In this document: positions 48,334-56,625 of the stretch, one piece after another
Position numbering within the stretch: the stretch's first letter is position 1
How the letters are laid out: every line of letters starts with the position of its first letter
NCBI GenBank assembly: GCA_947176505.1
Contig: CAMWQW010000001.1
Location: 62,001 to 126,000, forward strand
Length of the DNA: 64,000 nucleotides
Reading direction: 5' to 3'
From: an uncultured Lachnospiraceae bacterium
GTDB lineage: Bacteria > Bacillota > Clostridia > Lachnospirales > Lachnospiraceae
Made by a program: the position numbers and the translations under genes
The notes under the pieces: generated by a model
Told to the model about the DNA's origin: nothing
Databases searched by the model: none
Seen by the model: only the letters and a program-made list of their open reading frames with translations

Positions 48334-48380
48334 GTATATTCTAAAATTCTTAAAATTTTTTAAACACTTTATGCACACTA

Positions 48381-48409
48381 TTGACTAAAATTGGCGTAAA
48401 GTATAAGAT
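48381..48409 (+). promoter_or_regulatory. mecA promoter
   Basis: TTGACT, a 17-bp spacer and TAAGAT, 65 bp before mecA. Confidence 0.55.
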
Positions 48410-48474
48410 ACTTGTATCATTTAGCGGTTGCAGATATTTTGAACTGATTATGATTAAGAAGGATGTGAACATCA

Positions 48475-49245
48475 ATGAAAATAGAAAAAGTAAATGAGCA
48501 CCAGATTCGGTGCACTCTTACAAGAGAAGACTTGGCAAACAGAGAATTAAAAATCAGCGAACTCGCCTATGGCACAGAAAAAGCCAAAAGCCTTTTTCGC
48601 GATATGATGCGTCAGGCAGCTTTTGAATGCGGTTTTGAAGCGGAGGATATTCCTCTGATGATCGAGGCAATTCCTTTAAATTCCGAATGTATTGTACTGA
48701 TTATCACCAAAGTAGAGGATCCGGAAGAACTGGATACCCGTTTTTCCAAGTTTGCTCCGTCTGTGCACGAAGACGACGATTATGATGATTCGGACGAATT
48801 GATGGAAGCTCTTTCTGACGGTGCCGACGAAGTACTGAATATGCTCCGTAAAATGAGCAATTCCGACACTTCAGACATGCCGGCTAAAGCAGTCTCCTCG
48901 ATTTCGGCGGAATCTGCAAAGCCAGCACCTTCCAAAGAGAATTCTTCTCCTCAGTCTTCCAACAGACTTTTCTCCTTTGCCACCTTGCACGATGTGACGA
49001 GACTGGCTCATGTAGCTGCTTTTTACAAAGGAATGAACACCTTGTACAAAGACGAAGCCACCGGCAGCTATCTGCTGTTAATCAATGCCGATAAGCAAAG
49101 CGCTTCTGATTTCAACCGTATCTGCAACTTGATTTCGGAATATGGCAGACCGGAGAAAACCGTTCTCTCCGCTAAGGCTTATCTGGAGGAGCATTATGAA
49201 CCTTTGATTAAGGACCACGCAATCGAAGCTCTGGCTCAGATTTAA
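48475..49245 (+). CDS. mecA: MecA-type adaptor protein for ClpC
   Basis: A 256-residue MecA. The N-terminal substrate-binding domain (MKIEKVNEHQIRCTLTREDL, ELAYGTEKAKSLFRDMM) and the C-terminal ClpC-binding domain (LFSFATLHDVTRLAHVA, GSYLLLINADKQSASDFNRI) flank an Asp/Glu- then Ser/Pro-rich linker (about 95-165). It delivers proteins to the ClpCP protease; in Bacillus it controls competence. It is monocistronic with a very strong terminator. Confidence 0.94.
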   Translation: MKIEKVNEHQIRCTLTREDLANRELKISELAYGTEKAKSLFRDMMRQAAFECGFEAEDIPLMIEAIPLNSECIVLIITKVEDPEELDTRFSKFAPSVHEDDDYDDSDELMEALSDGADEVLNMLRKMSNSDTSDMPAKAVSSISAESAKPAPSKENSSPQSSNRLFSFATLHDVTRLAHVAAFYKGMNTLYKDEATGSYLLLINADKQSASDFNRICNLISEYGRPEKTVLSAKAYLEEHYEPLIKDHAIEALAQI

Positions 49246-49287
49246 GAGCACTTTACTTTATATATGAATTATAGCTCCGAACAAATT

Positions 49288-49349
49288 CCGACAGCATCAT
49301 AAGTGTATTTGCTAAATTCACACTTACGATGCCGTCGGTTTTTCTTTTC
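49288..49349. terminator. Strong terminator behind mecA
   Basis: A 19-bp stem with one mismatch (arms start CCGACAGCATC and end GATGCCGTCGG), then TTTTTCTTTT on the plus strand. It may also stop the convergent GH51 transcript. Confidence 0.9.
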
Positions 49350-49352
49350 ATT

Positions 49353-50804
49353 TCATTGTCTTTCTTTCTCAACCATAATCAAGCAGATACTGCCTGCCGG
49401 AATCTTGATATCCTGTCCTGTCGTTTGTATCCTTGTCTCTCTAATGCAGCTTACCTCCCTGCTGCATACTGCATCCGGTGCACTTCCAGTTAAAATCGTT
49501 ATATTTACCGACTCTCGTATTTCTTCATCTCTGTCAGACAATCTTACGAAATAAAATTGTCCAAAATCTCTGTTTACTACCGCCACGCAGATTTTGTCAT
49601 CCTTGCATACCGCTGCAATACTAAGTGCATTGATCCCTCCGGCATCCTCAATCACTGGAGAACAAAAGTTGACCAAAACACGACTGCCCGTCATTAACTT
49701 CCTGTAATAGATAAATGGGTATGCCGTGGTTTGCATCCATGTACCTTTCTCATCTACCATAATCGGCGCAAGCACATTGACCATCTGTGCCATATTAGCC
49801 ATTCCGATGGACGGGGTCTCTATAAACAGGTTTAACATACTGGCACTCCACAGTGCATCACGCCAGCAATATGTAGTTTTCAACCCATATGTACCATTAT
49901 TTTCAAAGTTCCAGATATTCCACTCATCAACGGCTATTTTGACAATATCTTTTCTCGGTGAAAACCGATACCACGGGTTAAATCCATGCACCGTATCTGA
50001 GTACCCATTAATTACCTCTGTGATTTCTTGCAATGTTTCCCTAAGTCTCTTTTCCCCTTCAAACGGCTCATAAAGTCTACCATTTTTTGTAGAAGCATAA
50101 TAATGCAATGAAAAATAATCCGTCACCGGATGAAGAGCCTTTAAAACCGCATCATTCCATTGTTTATTATCGGATCCAACCACAACTGTCATAATAGAAT
50201 CATCCGTCAACTTCATTCTTTTAATGAATTCCATGGCATCCCGAATATAATCATCTACATTATGATGAATTCCCATATCCGGTTCCGAGTAACTCTCATT
50301 GCCGATACACCAGTACTTTACACCAAAAGGTTCCTCATAACCGTGTTTTTTTCGAAGTTGTGCATAATAGCTATTGCCCGTTCCGTTACAGTACTCCACC
50401 CAATTTCCTGCCTCTTCAGCCGTTCCGCTTACCATATTTACACAAATCATCGGTTCTGCCCCTACCCTACGGCACAGGGCTACAAACTCCGCCGTTCCGA
50501 ATTCAGGATTCAGTTCCCCACCCCAAATTAAATTTTTTCGCCATATTCGGCTTGCTTTTGATCCTACCGCGTCTTCCCAATGGTACTGACATATAATTGT
50601 TCCACCCGGAAAACGAATCACAGAAGGCGCAAGCTTACGAATCATTTCTACCGTATCCTGACGAATGCCGCTGCTATCAGCAAACACGCTCTGCGGATCA
50701 TAAATTCCTCCTTCAATACAGTCCAGTGCGTGTTCCACGAACTGACCATATATATTTTCACTGACCTGCCCGTTTTTTTCTCCCAAGTTTACCTCTATCG
50801 TCAT
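49353..50804 (-). CDS. GH51 alpha-L-arabinofuranosidase
   Basis: A 483-residue enzyme of clan GH-A with acid/base Glu170 in KYWCIGNESYSEP and nucleophile Glu294 in IAVDEWNIWNF, plus the early NIYGQFVEHA and VIRFPGGT motifs. It has no signal peptide, so it acts inside the cell, removing arabinose from imported arabinan or arabinoxylan oligosaccharides. It follows the ABC importer genes (binding protein, two permeases), which makes that importer a likely arabino-oligosaccharide carrier. GGAGG is six bases before ATG. Confidence 0.93.
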   Translation of the reverse strand: MTIEVNLGEKNGQVSENIYGQFVEHALDCIEGGIYDPQSVFADSSGIRQDTVEMIRKLAPSVIRFPGGTIICQYHWEDAVGSKASRIWRKNLIWGGELNPEFGTAEFVALCRRVGAEPMICVNMVSGTAEEAGNWVEYCNGTGNSYYAQLRKKHGYEEPFGVKYWCIGNESYSEPDMGIHHNVDDYIRDAMEFIKRMKLTDDSIMTVVVGSDNKQWNDAVLKALHPVTDYFSLHYYASTKNGRLYEPFEGEKRLRETLQEITEVINGYSDTVHGFNPWYRFSPRKDIVKIAVDEWNIWNFENNGTYGLKTTYCWRDALWSASMLNLFIETPSIGMANMAQMVNVLAPIMVDEKGTWMQTTAYPFIYYRKLMTGSRVLVNFCSPVIEDAGGINALSIAAVCKDDKICVAVVNRDFGQFYFVRLSDRDEEIRESVNITILTGSAPDAVCSREVSCIRETRIQTTGQDIKIPAGSICLIMVEKERQ

Positions 50805-50864
50805 ATCAATCCTCCACGTCGGGAAATTCGTGTCTCCGTTATCTCCCTTTTTGTTTTTTTGCTT

Positions 50865-51710
50865 TTATCCCTTCACAGCTCCGTCCGAGAATCCTTTGTA
50901 AATTTGCTTCTGCGCAAATATAAATCCTATAAATACCGGTATAGTCACTACAATAATGCCTGCTGCAATCACACACCACTGCGAAGAATACGGTCCGATA
51001 AATCGATATAATACAGTTGACATGACCCCCTTCTCTTTAGCCGGCAAATATAAGAACGCTGTATAAAAATCATTGTAGATATATGTAATCTTGATGATAC
51101 ATGCTGTTGTAATTGCAGGGCGCACCATGGGCAGCAAAATATTCCAATACACCCTGAAATAAGAGCAACCATCCATAATCGCTGACTCATCAACAGAAAC
51201 CGATATCTGACCAAAATATTGTTTATACAAATAAAGTGTAACAATATCCACACCTGTATAAAGGATAATAATGCTGATTAGATTATTGACCAACCCTGCC
51301 GCTGCAAAATCCTTAAATATAATCAAATGGACTATGATTGACGGGACAAAGGATGCCGCCATATAAAATCTGTCCAACAAATTTTTGCCTTTAAAATCAA
51401 ACCGGGTAAGACAAAAGGCTACCATCGTATTTAAAAGAGTCGATGTAACACAGGCTGCCACCGTAATAACCGCCGTGTTCAGAAATCCGGTCACCACGTT
51501 TCCCCGTACAAACACAAGATAAAAATTGCTAAAATTCGCCCAGTCCTCTGGTGGCTGCATGCTCGACGTGGACAGATACTCCGCCTGCGTTTTAAATGAA
51601 GCATAAAATACTCCCAGCATAGGATATAATACAATAAACACCATGCTGCATAAAATAGCATACTTACATATGGCATAAATACGTTTCCTACCGTTATCTG
51701 TTATAGCCAT
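50865..51710 (-). CDS. Sugar ABC transporter permease (MalG/AraQ type)
   Basis: A 281-residue permease with about six spans and the coupling loop DGCSYFRVYWNILLPMVRPA. The chosen start, ATG at 51710 (MAITDNGRKR), is nine bases after GGAGG; this overlaps the end of the upstream permease gene by 17 bp. It forms the channel with that permease. No ATPase gene is present, as is usual for CUT1 carbohydrate systems that share a MsmK/MsiK-type ATPase. Confidence 0.93.
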   Translation of the reverse strand: MAITDNGRKRIYAICKYAILCSMVFIVLYPMLGVFYASFKTQAEYLSTSSMQPPEDWANFSNFYLVFVRGNVVTGFLNTAVITVAACVTSTLLNTMVAFCLTRFDFKGKNLLDRFYMAASFVPSIIVHLIIFKDFAAAGLVNNLISIIILYTGVDIVTLYLYKQYFGQISVSVDESAIMDGCSYFRVYWNILLPMVRPAITTACIIKITYIYNDFYTAFLYLPAKEKGVMSTVLYRFIGPYSSQWCVIAAGIIVVTIPVFIGFIFAQKQIYKGFSDGAVKG

Positions 51711-52599
51711 TATCATTCTCCTCCTTAAACACCATGTTTTTAAATACCATGACAATAGCTGCCAAGAGCAGCATGATAATCGCCATTGCACAGGCAAGCC
51801 CATACCGGCTATAGGTAAATGCCGTCTCTACCAATGTTGTTGCAAAAGAATTCGTACTGTTCTTGCCGTTTGTAAGGACATACGGAATATCAAAAACAGA
51901 AATAGATCCTACAATAGACAGCGTGACCATCATCCCTATGATCATCTTGATTGCCGGAAATGTGATTTCTTTAAACTGCATCCACATTCCTGCTCCGTCA
52001 ATTGCCGCAGCATCATAATATTCCCCCGGCACAGACTGCATCGTCCCTAAATAAATCAAGAAACTGTATCCAACATTTTTCCACAGATAAATAAACGCCA
52101 GACATATATTGGAAGTAACAGGGTTCGTCATCCAAACTCTAATACATTGTTCCATCCCTATGGCTTTTAGCAGGACATCTAGTCCACCACCAATCTGGTA
52201 AAACATTCTAAACACCATAGAAACCGCTACCCCGTTCATGATAAAAGGGAAAAAAATGAATCCCTTAAATATACCGCTGCCACGCAGCGCTTTGCCCATA
52301 ATGACCGCAAGAAATAATGAAATCAGCTGTTGAACAATTCCTGCAACAAGATAATATGATGCCGTCTTAAAAATATTGCGATATGTATCAGTAGTAAAAA
52401 TTTCTACGTAATTCTTAACCCCCAGCACTGAAAAGGGAGTCGCCGACCCCTTCCAGTCAGTAAAGCTGTATAAAAGCATTGTCACCACAGGATACACTGT
52501 AAAGTAAAGCAAAAATAAAAGTGGAACAATCAGAAAAGCAATTATAATTTTGTTTTTCTCTCGCTGTCTTTTAGCTGCCAAACGATTCATTTTAGCCAT
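51694..52599 (-). CDS. Sugar ABC transporter permease (MalF/UgpA type)
   Basis: A 301-residue permease with a basic N-terminus, six spans and the EAA loop region DAAAIDGAGMWMQFKEITFP, typical of the CUT1 carbohydrate family. AAAGGGG precedes ATG. A hairpin in the 121-bp gap after the binding-protein gene may lower its expression relative to that protein. Confidence 0.94.
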   Translation of the reverse strand: MAKMNRLAAKRQREKNKIIIAFLIVPLLFLLYFTVYPVVTMLLYSFTDWKGSATPFSVLGVKNYVEIFTTDTYRNIFKTASYYLVAGIVQQLISLFLAVIMGKALRGSGIFKGFIFFPFIMNGVAVSMVFRMFYQIGGGLDVLLKAIGMEQCIRVWMTNPVTSNICLAFIYLWKNVGYSFLIYLGTMQSVPGEYYDAAAIDGAGMWMQFKEITFPAIKMIIGMMVTLSIVGSISVFDIPYVLTNGKNSTNSFATTLVETAFTYSRYGLACAMAIIMLLLAAIVMVFKNMVFKEENDNGYNR

Positions 52600-52652
52600 T
52601 CTATACCCCTTTCTTTATGATTATCTAAACACAAAAAATAAAATATGTTATT

Positions 52653-52690
52653 TAAAAATGAACGGAGAACGCCTTAGCAGAACGTCCTCC
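52653..52690 (-). terminator. Attenuator-like hairpin, binding protein to permeases
   Basis: GGAGGACG pairs with CGTTCTCC (one G-U) on the minus strand, followed by GTTCATTTTT. A partial terminator or RNA-stability hairpin here would give more binding protein than permease. A second small stem, ATCTTA/TAAGAT, lies just upstream. Confidence 0.6.
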
Positions 52691-52720
52691 ACCCATCAAG
52701 AAAATATCTTATGTAAGATA

Positions 52721-54079
52721 CTAGAAGTTCTTTTTCCATGCTTCATTTAACTTATCGTACTCCGGTTCACCACCGTTTAATACAGGCAGAATCACGTAAT
52801 CAAGCAAAAATCCGTCAAAGTTATACACATCGATGCCCGCAATGCCTGCCATTTCTGCAATTTTACTGTCCCTTGCCGGAGAAGTGTAAGTCTGGACGTA
52901 ATCTAATTCCTGTAAGAATGCCAAATCAGGTTGGTTTTTACCGCCATCAATCATGATTTCATTCATACCCATAGCCAACGAAACCCTTTCACAGAAGAAA
53001 GCACAAAATTCTTTTGCCAAATCCAAATTCTCGGAATTTTTATTTACTCCAAGGAATACATCCTGTGCTACCCGCAAATTTAATTTATTATCGGCGTTGA
53101 CATCATTCTTATACGGAAATGGCGCAAACCCAATATCATCTGCCGAAAACCCTGCTTCAACGGCATGATCCTGCGCCTGTGAAAGTGCCCATGTTCCTGT
53201 AAACATAAAAGCTGTCTGTCCGCTTCCCAAAGATGTCAATGAAATATCCCACTGATCCGCCGTAACTACATCCGGCTCAAGATAGCCACCAGATGCAAGC
53301 CGCGCCAACAGGTCTGCCGAATCACGAAGCGAGCTGCCTTCCGCCCAAGGTTCCTGTGTGTCTACAATCTTATTTGCATAATCCGGGTCATCCGACATGG
53401 TAATGGCAAGATTATCCCAATAGCGCATCGTCCATATTGAACCGGCATTTGTGTAAAAACCAATTACGCCGTTTTCCTGCAATTTTGCACAGTCATCCAA
53501 CAACTCGTCCAATGTTTTCGGAACATTACCATCACAATACTGCTCCAACACCTTTTTATTATAGAGCAGACCCTCATACACAACTCCTATCGGAATGCCA
53601 TAGCTCTGACCCTCATACTGCATATAATCTCCATAGTAGTATTTTTCCGCCATTTCCGACGCATCACCGAGTGGTGCGAAATAATTGCTCCACTCACTTG
53701 CCAGTAAAATAGTCGGTACAAGTACAATGTCCTCATACTGCCCGCCGGTAAGTCTGGTCACCTGTTGTTCATCCCCCATGCCACTAAGCGTCGTATATGT
53801 AATATCCTTAACTTCCGGATGAATCTGCTTAAACTCTTCTACAATCGGAACAATACTTTCTTCATAGAATTCTTCCGTATTATGAAAAGCCATACTCAGC
53901 GTTATGGTACCCTCTGAAGCCGTCTCTTCAGTGTTTTCTGCTGCGTTATCAACTATTGTTTCATCTGAAATGCTTTCTTCTCCCGCATCCGCCTGACCTG
54001 TACTTGTATTCCCGCAGCCGAATAACATAGACACTGTAAGTGTAGCGGCAAGTACCAGTGATAAAATTTTCTTATTCAT
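52721..54079 (-). CDS. Sugar-binding lipoprotein (SBP_bac_1, CUT1 type)
   Basis: A 452-residue extracellular binding protein. The signal peptide ends in MLFGC (Cys22), then a Glu/Asp/Thr-rich tether runs to about residue 55, and a family 1 binding fold follows (ITLSMAFHNTEEF start; GQTAFMFTGTWALSQAQDH hinge region; C-terminal LNEAWKKNF). ATG at 54079 is nine bases after AGGAGG. With the permeases and GH51 enzyme it forms an arabino-oligosaccharide uptake and breakdown operon; the AraC-type regulator is divergent. Confidence 0.94.
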   Translation of the reverse strand: MNKKILSLVLAATLTVSMLFGCGNTSTGQADAGEESISDETIVDNAAENTEETASEGTITLSMAFHNTEEFYEESIVPIVEEFKQIHPEVKDITYTTLSGMGDEQQVTRLTGGQYEDIVLVPTILLASEWSNYFAPLGDASEMAEKYYYGDYMQYEGQSYGIPIGVVYEGLLYNKKVLEQYCDGNVPKTLDELLDDCAKLQENGVIGFYTNAGSIWTMRYWDNLAITMSDDPDYANKIVDTQEPWAEGSSLRDSADLLARLASGGYLEPDVVTADQWDISLTSLGSGQTAFMFTGTWALSQAQDHAVEAGFSADDIGFAPFPYKNDVNADNKLNLRVAQDVFLGVNKNSENLDLAKEFCAFFCERVSLAMGMNEIMIDGGKNQPDLAFLQELDYVQTYTSPARDSKIAEMAGIAGIDVYNFDGFLLDYVILPVLNGGEPEYDKLNEAWKKNF

Positions 54080-54138
54080 AAACTCAATCCTCCTATCATA
54101 CTTTTTCAAATCATCTGTTTAGCGCCAACAATTTTACA

Positions 54139-54153
54139 AATCAAAATTTGATT
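54139..54153. promoter_or_regulatory. Palindromic operator candidate in the araC/binding-protein gap
   Basis: AATCAAA-A-TTTGATT is a perfect 15-bp inverted repeat in the 196-bp divergent region. It could bind a regulator of the sugar operon. AraC proteins usually prefer direct repeats, so the partner is uncertain. Confidence 0.35.
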
Positions 54154-54262
54154 GATTACATCTTATTCTGTCACATACTGTTTGTCCTCTTTTAAATCAT
54201 CTTATTTCTATGCTATATTGATATTTTCCAATAACTACAATTTACAAGCACTTTTTCTGCGA

Positions 54263-54268
54263 TATAAT
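54263..54268 (+). promoter_or_regulatory. -10 box of the AraC-type gene
   Basis: TATAAT lies only seven bases before the ATG at 54276, with a poor -35. Transcription would start at or next to the start codon, giving a leaderless or nearly leaderless mRNA. Confidence 0.4.
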
Positions 54269-54275
54269 TAATATT

Positions 54276-55112
54276 ATGAAACCTATATGCATTGAATTTC
54301 CAAGAGAAGAAAAAGAATTCGGACCTCATACCGTATACCATGAAAGCGTTGCAGAGACTTTTCCCCTCCACACTCACACATTTTATGAAACGTTTTTGGT
54401 CGTCGGCGGTAAAGCTATACACGAAATAAACGACACAAGTCAGTTATTGTCCAAAGGTTCCCTTGTATATATACGTCCAAATGACATACATTGCTTTAAG
54501 GCTTTTAACTATTTCGATTTCAAATTGTTTAATGTAGGATATCTCCCTGAAGATTTTATCCCTATACTTCGATATCTTGAAATTCCACTCTCGGTCATCA
54601 CTGAGCCTGAACTACCCATTCATCTGGAAATAACGGGAGATGAGTTTGAATATCTGGTCGCCCAGCTCAGTAAACTCTCAAAACTGTTTCCAAATCGAAA
54701 ATGCCGCATGCTCTTCCGTTCTTTTGTGTCGGCTATTTACTATCCGTTAGTTATGGACGGAAATCCGTCAATCCGCCTGCAGTCACAGAGGATACCCCCA
54801 TGGATGATTCACTTAGATAAACAGATGAGCGTCCGGGACAATTATATTAGTGGCACAAAACGTATTTATGAACTGTGCAATTACTCGCAACCGCATATTA
54901 TACGTTCTTTCCAGAAATATTTTCAAATGTCTCCAACAGAATATGTTAATAGCAAACGGATGAATTATGTCTGTGAATTGTTGTTATCACAACAGCACTC
55001 CGTCTCTGAAATCTGCTATATTGCCGGATTTAATAATTTAAGCTATTTCTATTCCGTTTTTCATAAAATGTACAATTGCACGCCAACTGAATTTTTAAAG
55101 CAAAATATTTAA
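54276..55112 (+). CDS. AraC-family transcriptional regulator
   Basis: A 278-residue regulator. The N-terminal cupin-like sugar-sensing domain (FPLHTHTFYETFLVVGGKAI, SKGSLVYIRPNDIHCF) is followed by two helix-turn-helix units (IYELCNYSQPHIIRSFQKYF; VSEICYIAGFNNLSYFYSVF) with the closing CTPTEF signature. It is divergent from the arabino-oligosaccharide operon and likely controls it. No ribosome site precedes its ATG. The GRE-like gene follows after 16 bp, so the two are probably cotranscribed. Confidence 0.92.
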   Translation: MKPICIEFPREEKEFGPHTVYHESVAETFPLHTHTFYETFLVVGGKAIHEINDTSQLLSKGSLVYIRPNDIHCFKAFNYFDFKLFNVGYLPEDFIPILRYLEIPLSVITEPELPIHLEITGDEFEYLVAQLSKLSKLFPNRKCRMLFRSFVSAIYYPLVMDGNPSIRLQSQRIPPWMIHLDKQMSVRDNYISGTKRIYELCNYSQPHIIRSFQKYFQMSPTEYVNSKRMNYVCELLLSQQHSVSEICYIAGFNNLSYFYSVFHKMYNCTPTEFLKQNI

Positions 55113-55128
55113 TAGGAGTATCCATGCT

Positions 55129-55911
55129 ATGAAAGCATCAATATTTGACAATCTGTTCGGATATTTTCTGACTTTTACAAAGATTTTTCGCTCTTCCGGA
55201 GATACATTGCTAAGAGATGCAAATATACTGAATTTACAATCGAATCACTCCTTGATTCCCCCGGACAAAGATGATATTATTGTTGGAAAAATGTCCCCTT
55301 CGGTAGTTATGTTTAATCCGCAAAAGTCTGACGGATGCCCCTATCTCTGTGATATCCCCGCTATCGAACAGCTTCTTGCCATGCATAAGGATCATCTATC
55401 AACAGAACAACTTACAAAGGTTACCAATGCTGTTAGCTTCTGGAAAAACTTTTTTTTGCTCCCCATATGCCGGAATACTGTCCCGGTTCATTCCTCCTGT
55501 GAACTTCTTCCCGATGTAGATGTTCTTATAAATGAGGGATTATACCGAGCGAAAGAACTGGTTAACGAAGGCTTCGCCCCCTCATCCCTCAAGCAGGCAA
55601 AACTATTAACTTTTACTACAATTAATCAATCGCTGGATTTTTATAAATATCACACTTGCCTCCTAATGACTAAATATCCTAATAACAGAAATATTCATAC
55701 TATTTTTGATATACTGAACTGGATTAAGTACCGACCACCTAGAACGTTCCACGCAAAGGTACAATTATATTGGCTTTATGCAACCATTGCCTGTTCTGAT
55801 CATGCACAGATTACGGCACAGTTAAAAAAATTTCAATCTGAAACCTGCGACAGATTTCCTGCGATTGAAGCAATTTATGAACAGATAGAAGCACTTATCA
55901 CTCTGAAATAG
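55129..55911 (+). CDS. Orphan N-terminal-only glycyl radical enzyme-like protein
   Basis: A 260-residue protein whose whole length follows the N-terminal part of PFL-like glycyl radical enzymes: IIVGK (50-54), FWKNF (104-108), a Pro-Asp-rich VHSSCELLPDVDVLINEGL segment, then FYKYH, and finally RPPRTFHAKVQLYWLYA (202-218), the family's PPRTFxEAxQxxW block. It stops there, before the active-site Cys and the glycyl loop, so it cannot be an enzyme alone. The frame is clean and a terminator follows, so it may be a kept, repurposed domain or an old truncation. No signal peptide. The family match is by eye. Confidence 0.6.
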   Translation: MKASIFDNLFGYFLTFTKIFRSSGDTLLRDANILNLQSNHSLIPPDKDDIIVGKMSPSVVMFNPQKSDGCPYLCDIPAIEQLLAMHKDHLSTEQLTKVTNAVSFWKNFFLLPICRNTVPVHSSCELLPDVDVLINEGLYRAKELVNEGFAPSSLKQAKLLTFTTINQSLDFYKYHTCLLMTKYPNNRNIHTIFDILNWIKYRPPRTFHAKVQLYWLYATIACSDHAQITAQLKKFQSETCDRFPAIEAIYEQIEALITLK

Positions 55912-55929
55912 TTTTCTATAAGCCCAAAG

Positions 55930-55965
55930 AAAAAGAGTTCGTCTGACGACAAACTCTTTACTTTA
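55930..55965. terminator. Bidirectional terminator
   Basis: AAAGAGTT-(C)-GTC pairs with GAC-AAACTCTTT around TGAC. On the minus strand TTTTTCTTT follows, ending the DUF1858 gene; on the plus strand it ends the GRE-like gene. Confidence 0.8.
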
Positions 55966-55998
55966 ATAATTATGATATTTCCATTCCGCTATAGCCCA

Positions 55999-56193
55999 TT
56001 ATCCAACCGCCGCAATCTTAGCCATCAGATCGTCCACTGCGATACCGTGCACCATAGCCGCTTCTTCCAGTGTCTCTCCCTGAGCGGAAGGGCAACCGAG
56101 ACAATGCATTCCAATCTCCATGAGTACAGGCGCAATGTCCGGATTGGTTCTTAACGCTTCGCCTATTGTTGTTTCTTTTGTGATATCTGCCAT
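55999..56193 (-). CDS. DUF1858 domain protein
   Basis: A 64-residue protein that is almost entirely a DUF1858 domain: [20 protein letters not shown], then [18 protein letters not shown], with the conserved CxxC pair. Such small proteins often accompany redox or hybrid-cluster proteins and may bind metal or act in thiol chemistry. ATG at 56193 is six bases after GGAGG; a longer upstream frame is unsupported. It is divergent from the PFL operon, 432 bp away. Confidence 0.88.
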   Translation of the reverse strand: MADITKETTIGEALRTNPDIAPVLMEIGMHCLGCPSAQGETLEEAAMVHGIAVDDLMAKIAAVG

Positions 56194-56625
56194 AATATAC
56201 CTCCGTTCATTCGTCTCCCGCACACCGGTTTCTTTTGACAACATAGCTTCAAAATCCAGCGGTGTCCGATTGAATATATCATTTAATTTATCTCTTCCGA
56301 CATGTATTATCCCACATGTCCTTACATTTTAACAGTATAATCCGAAATAAAGATTCCTGCAAGTCATATCTTACTCTCTCCGTTCGTTCTACTTCAACGC
56401 TTTACCCTAATTTTGCTTTTGTTTAAACAATATCTTTTTTGCATACAATTTTCACAAATTTTTCATAAAATAATGCTAAATGTATGAGAAAAAGTACAAA
56501 GCCCGACTTGACTCTTCTACTTGCTATAACATATAATATGTGTACTGGATAACTATTTTTTCGGCATTTTAATAAAAATGTCAAAAAATTAACAAAATAA
56601 TCATTGAATAGGAGGCTATTTCAAA
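56194..56625. other. AT-rich promoter region upstream of the PFL operon
   Basis: This 432-bp gap holds the PFL promoter, its 85-bp leader, and AT-rich upstream sequence. I saw no riboswitch, repeat or RNA gene, and no clear Rex-type (TTGTGA-6-TCACAA) redox operator. Confidence 0.5.
56508..56537 (+). promoter_or_regulatory. PFL operon promoter
   Basis: TTGACT, an 18-bp spacer and TATAAT, 88 bp before pflB. Confidence 0.75.

Larger units (their letters stand above)
47773..48474. other. Long AT-rich gap, GH18 operon to mecA
   Basis: About 700 bp without a convincing gene. It contains a minus-strand promoter-like pair at 48305-48333 leading nowhere obvious, small hairpins (AGGCA/TGCCT, CCGA/TCGG), a direct repeat TTGTGAA-TTATAA-TTGTGAA near 48127-48146, one isolated perfect DnaA box (47885-47893), a 21-codon frame with a ribosome site (48235-48300) and the mecA promoter. 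I recognise no known RNA family. Confidence 0.5.
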
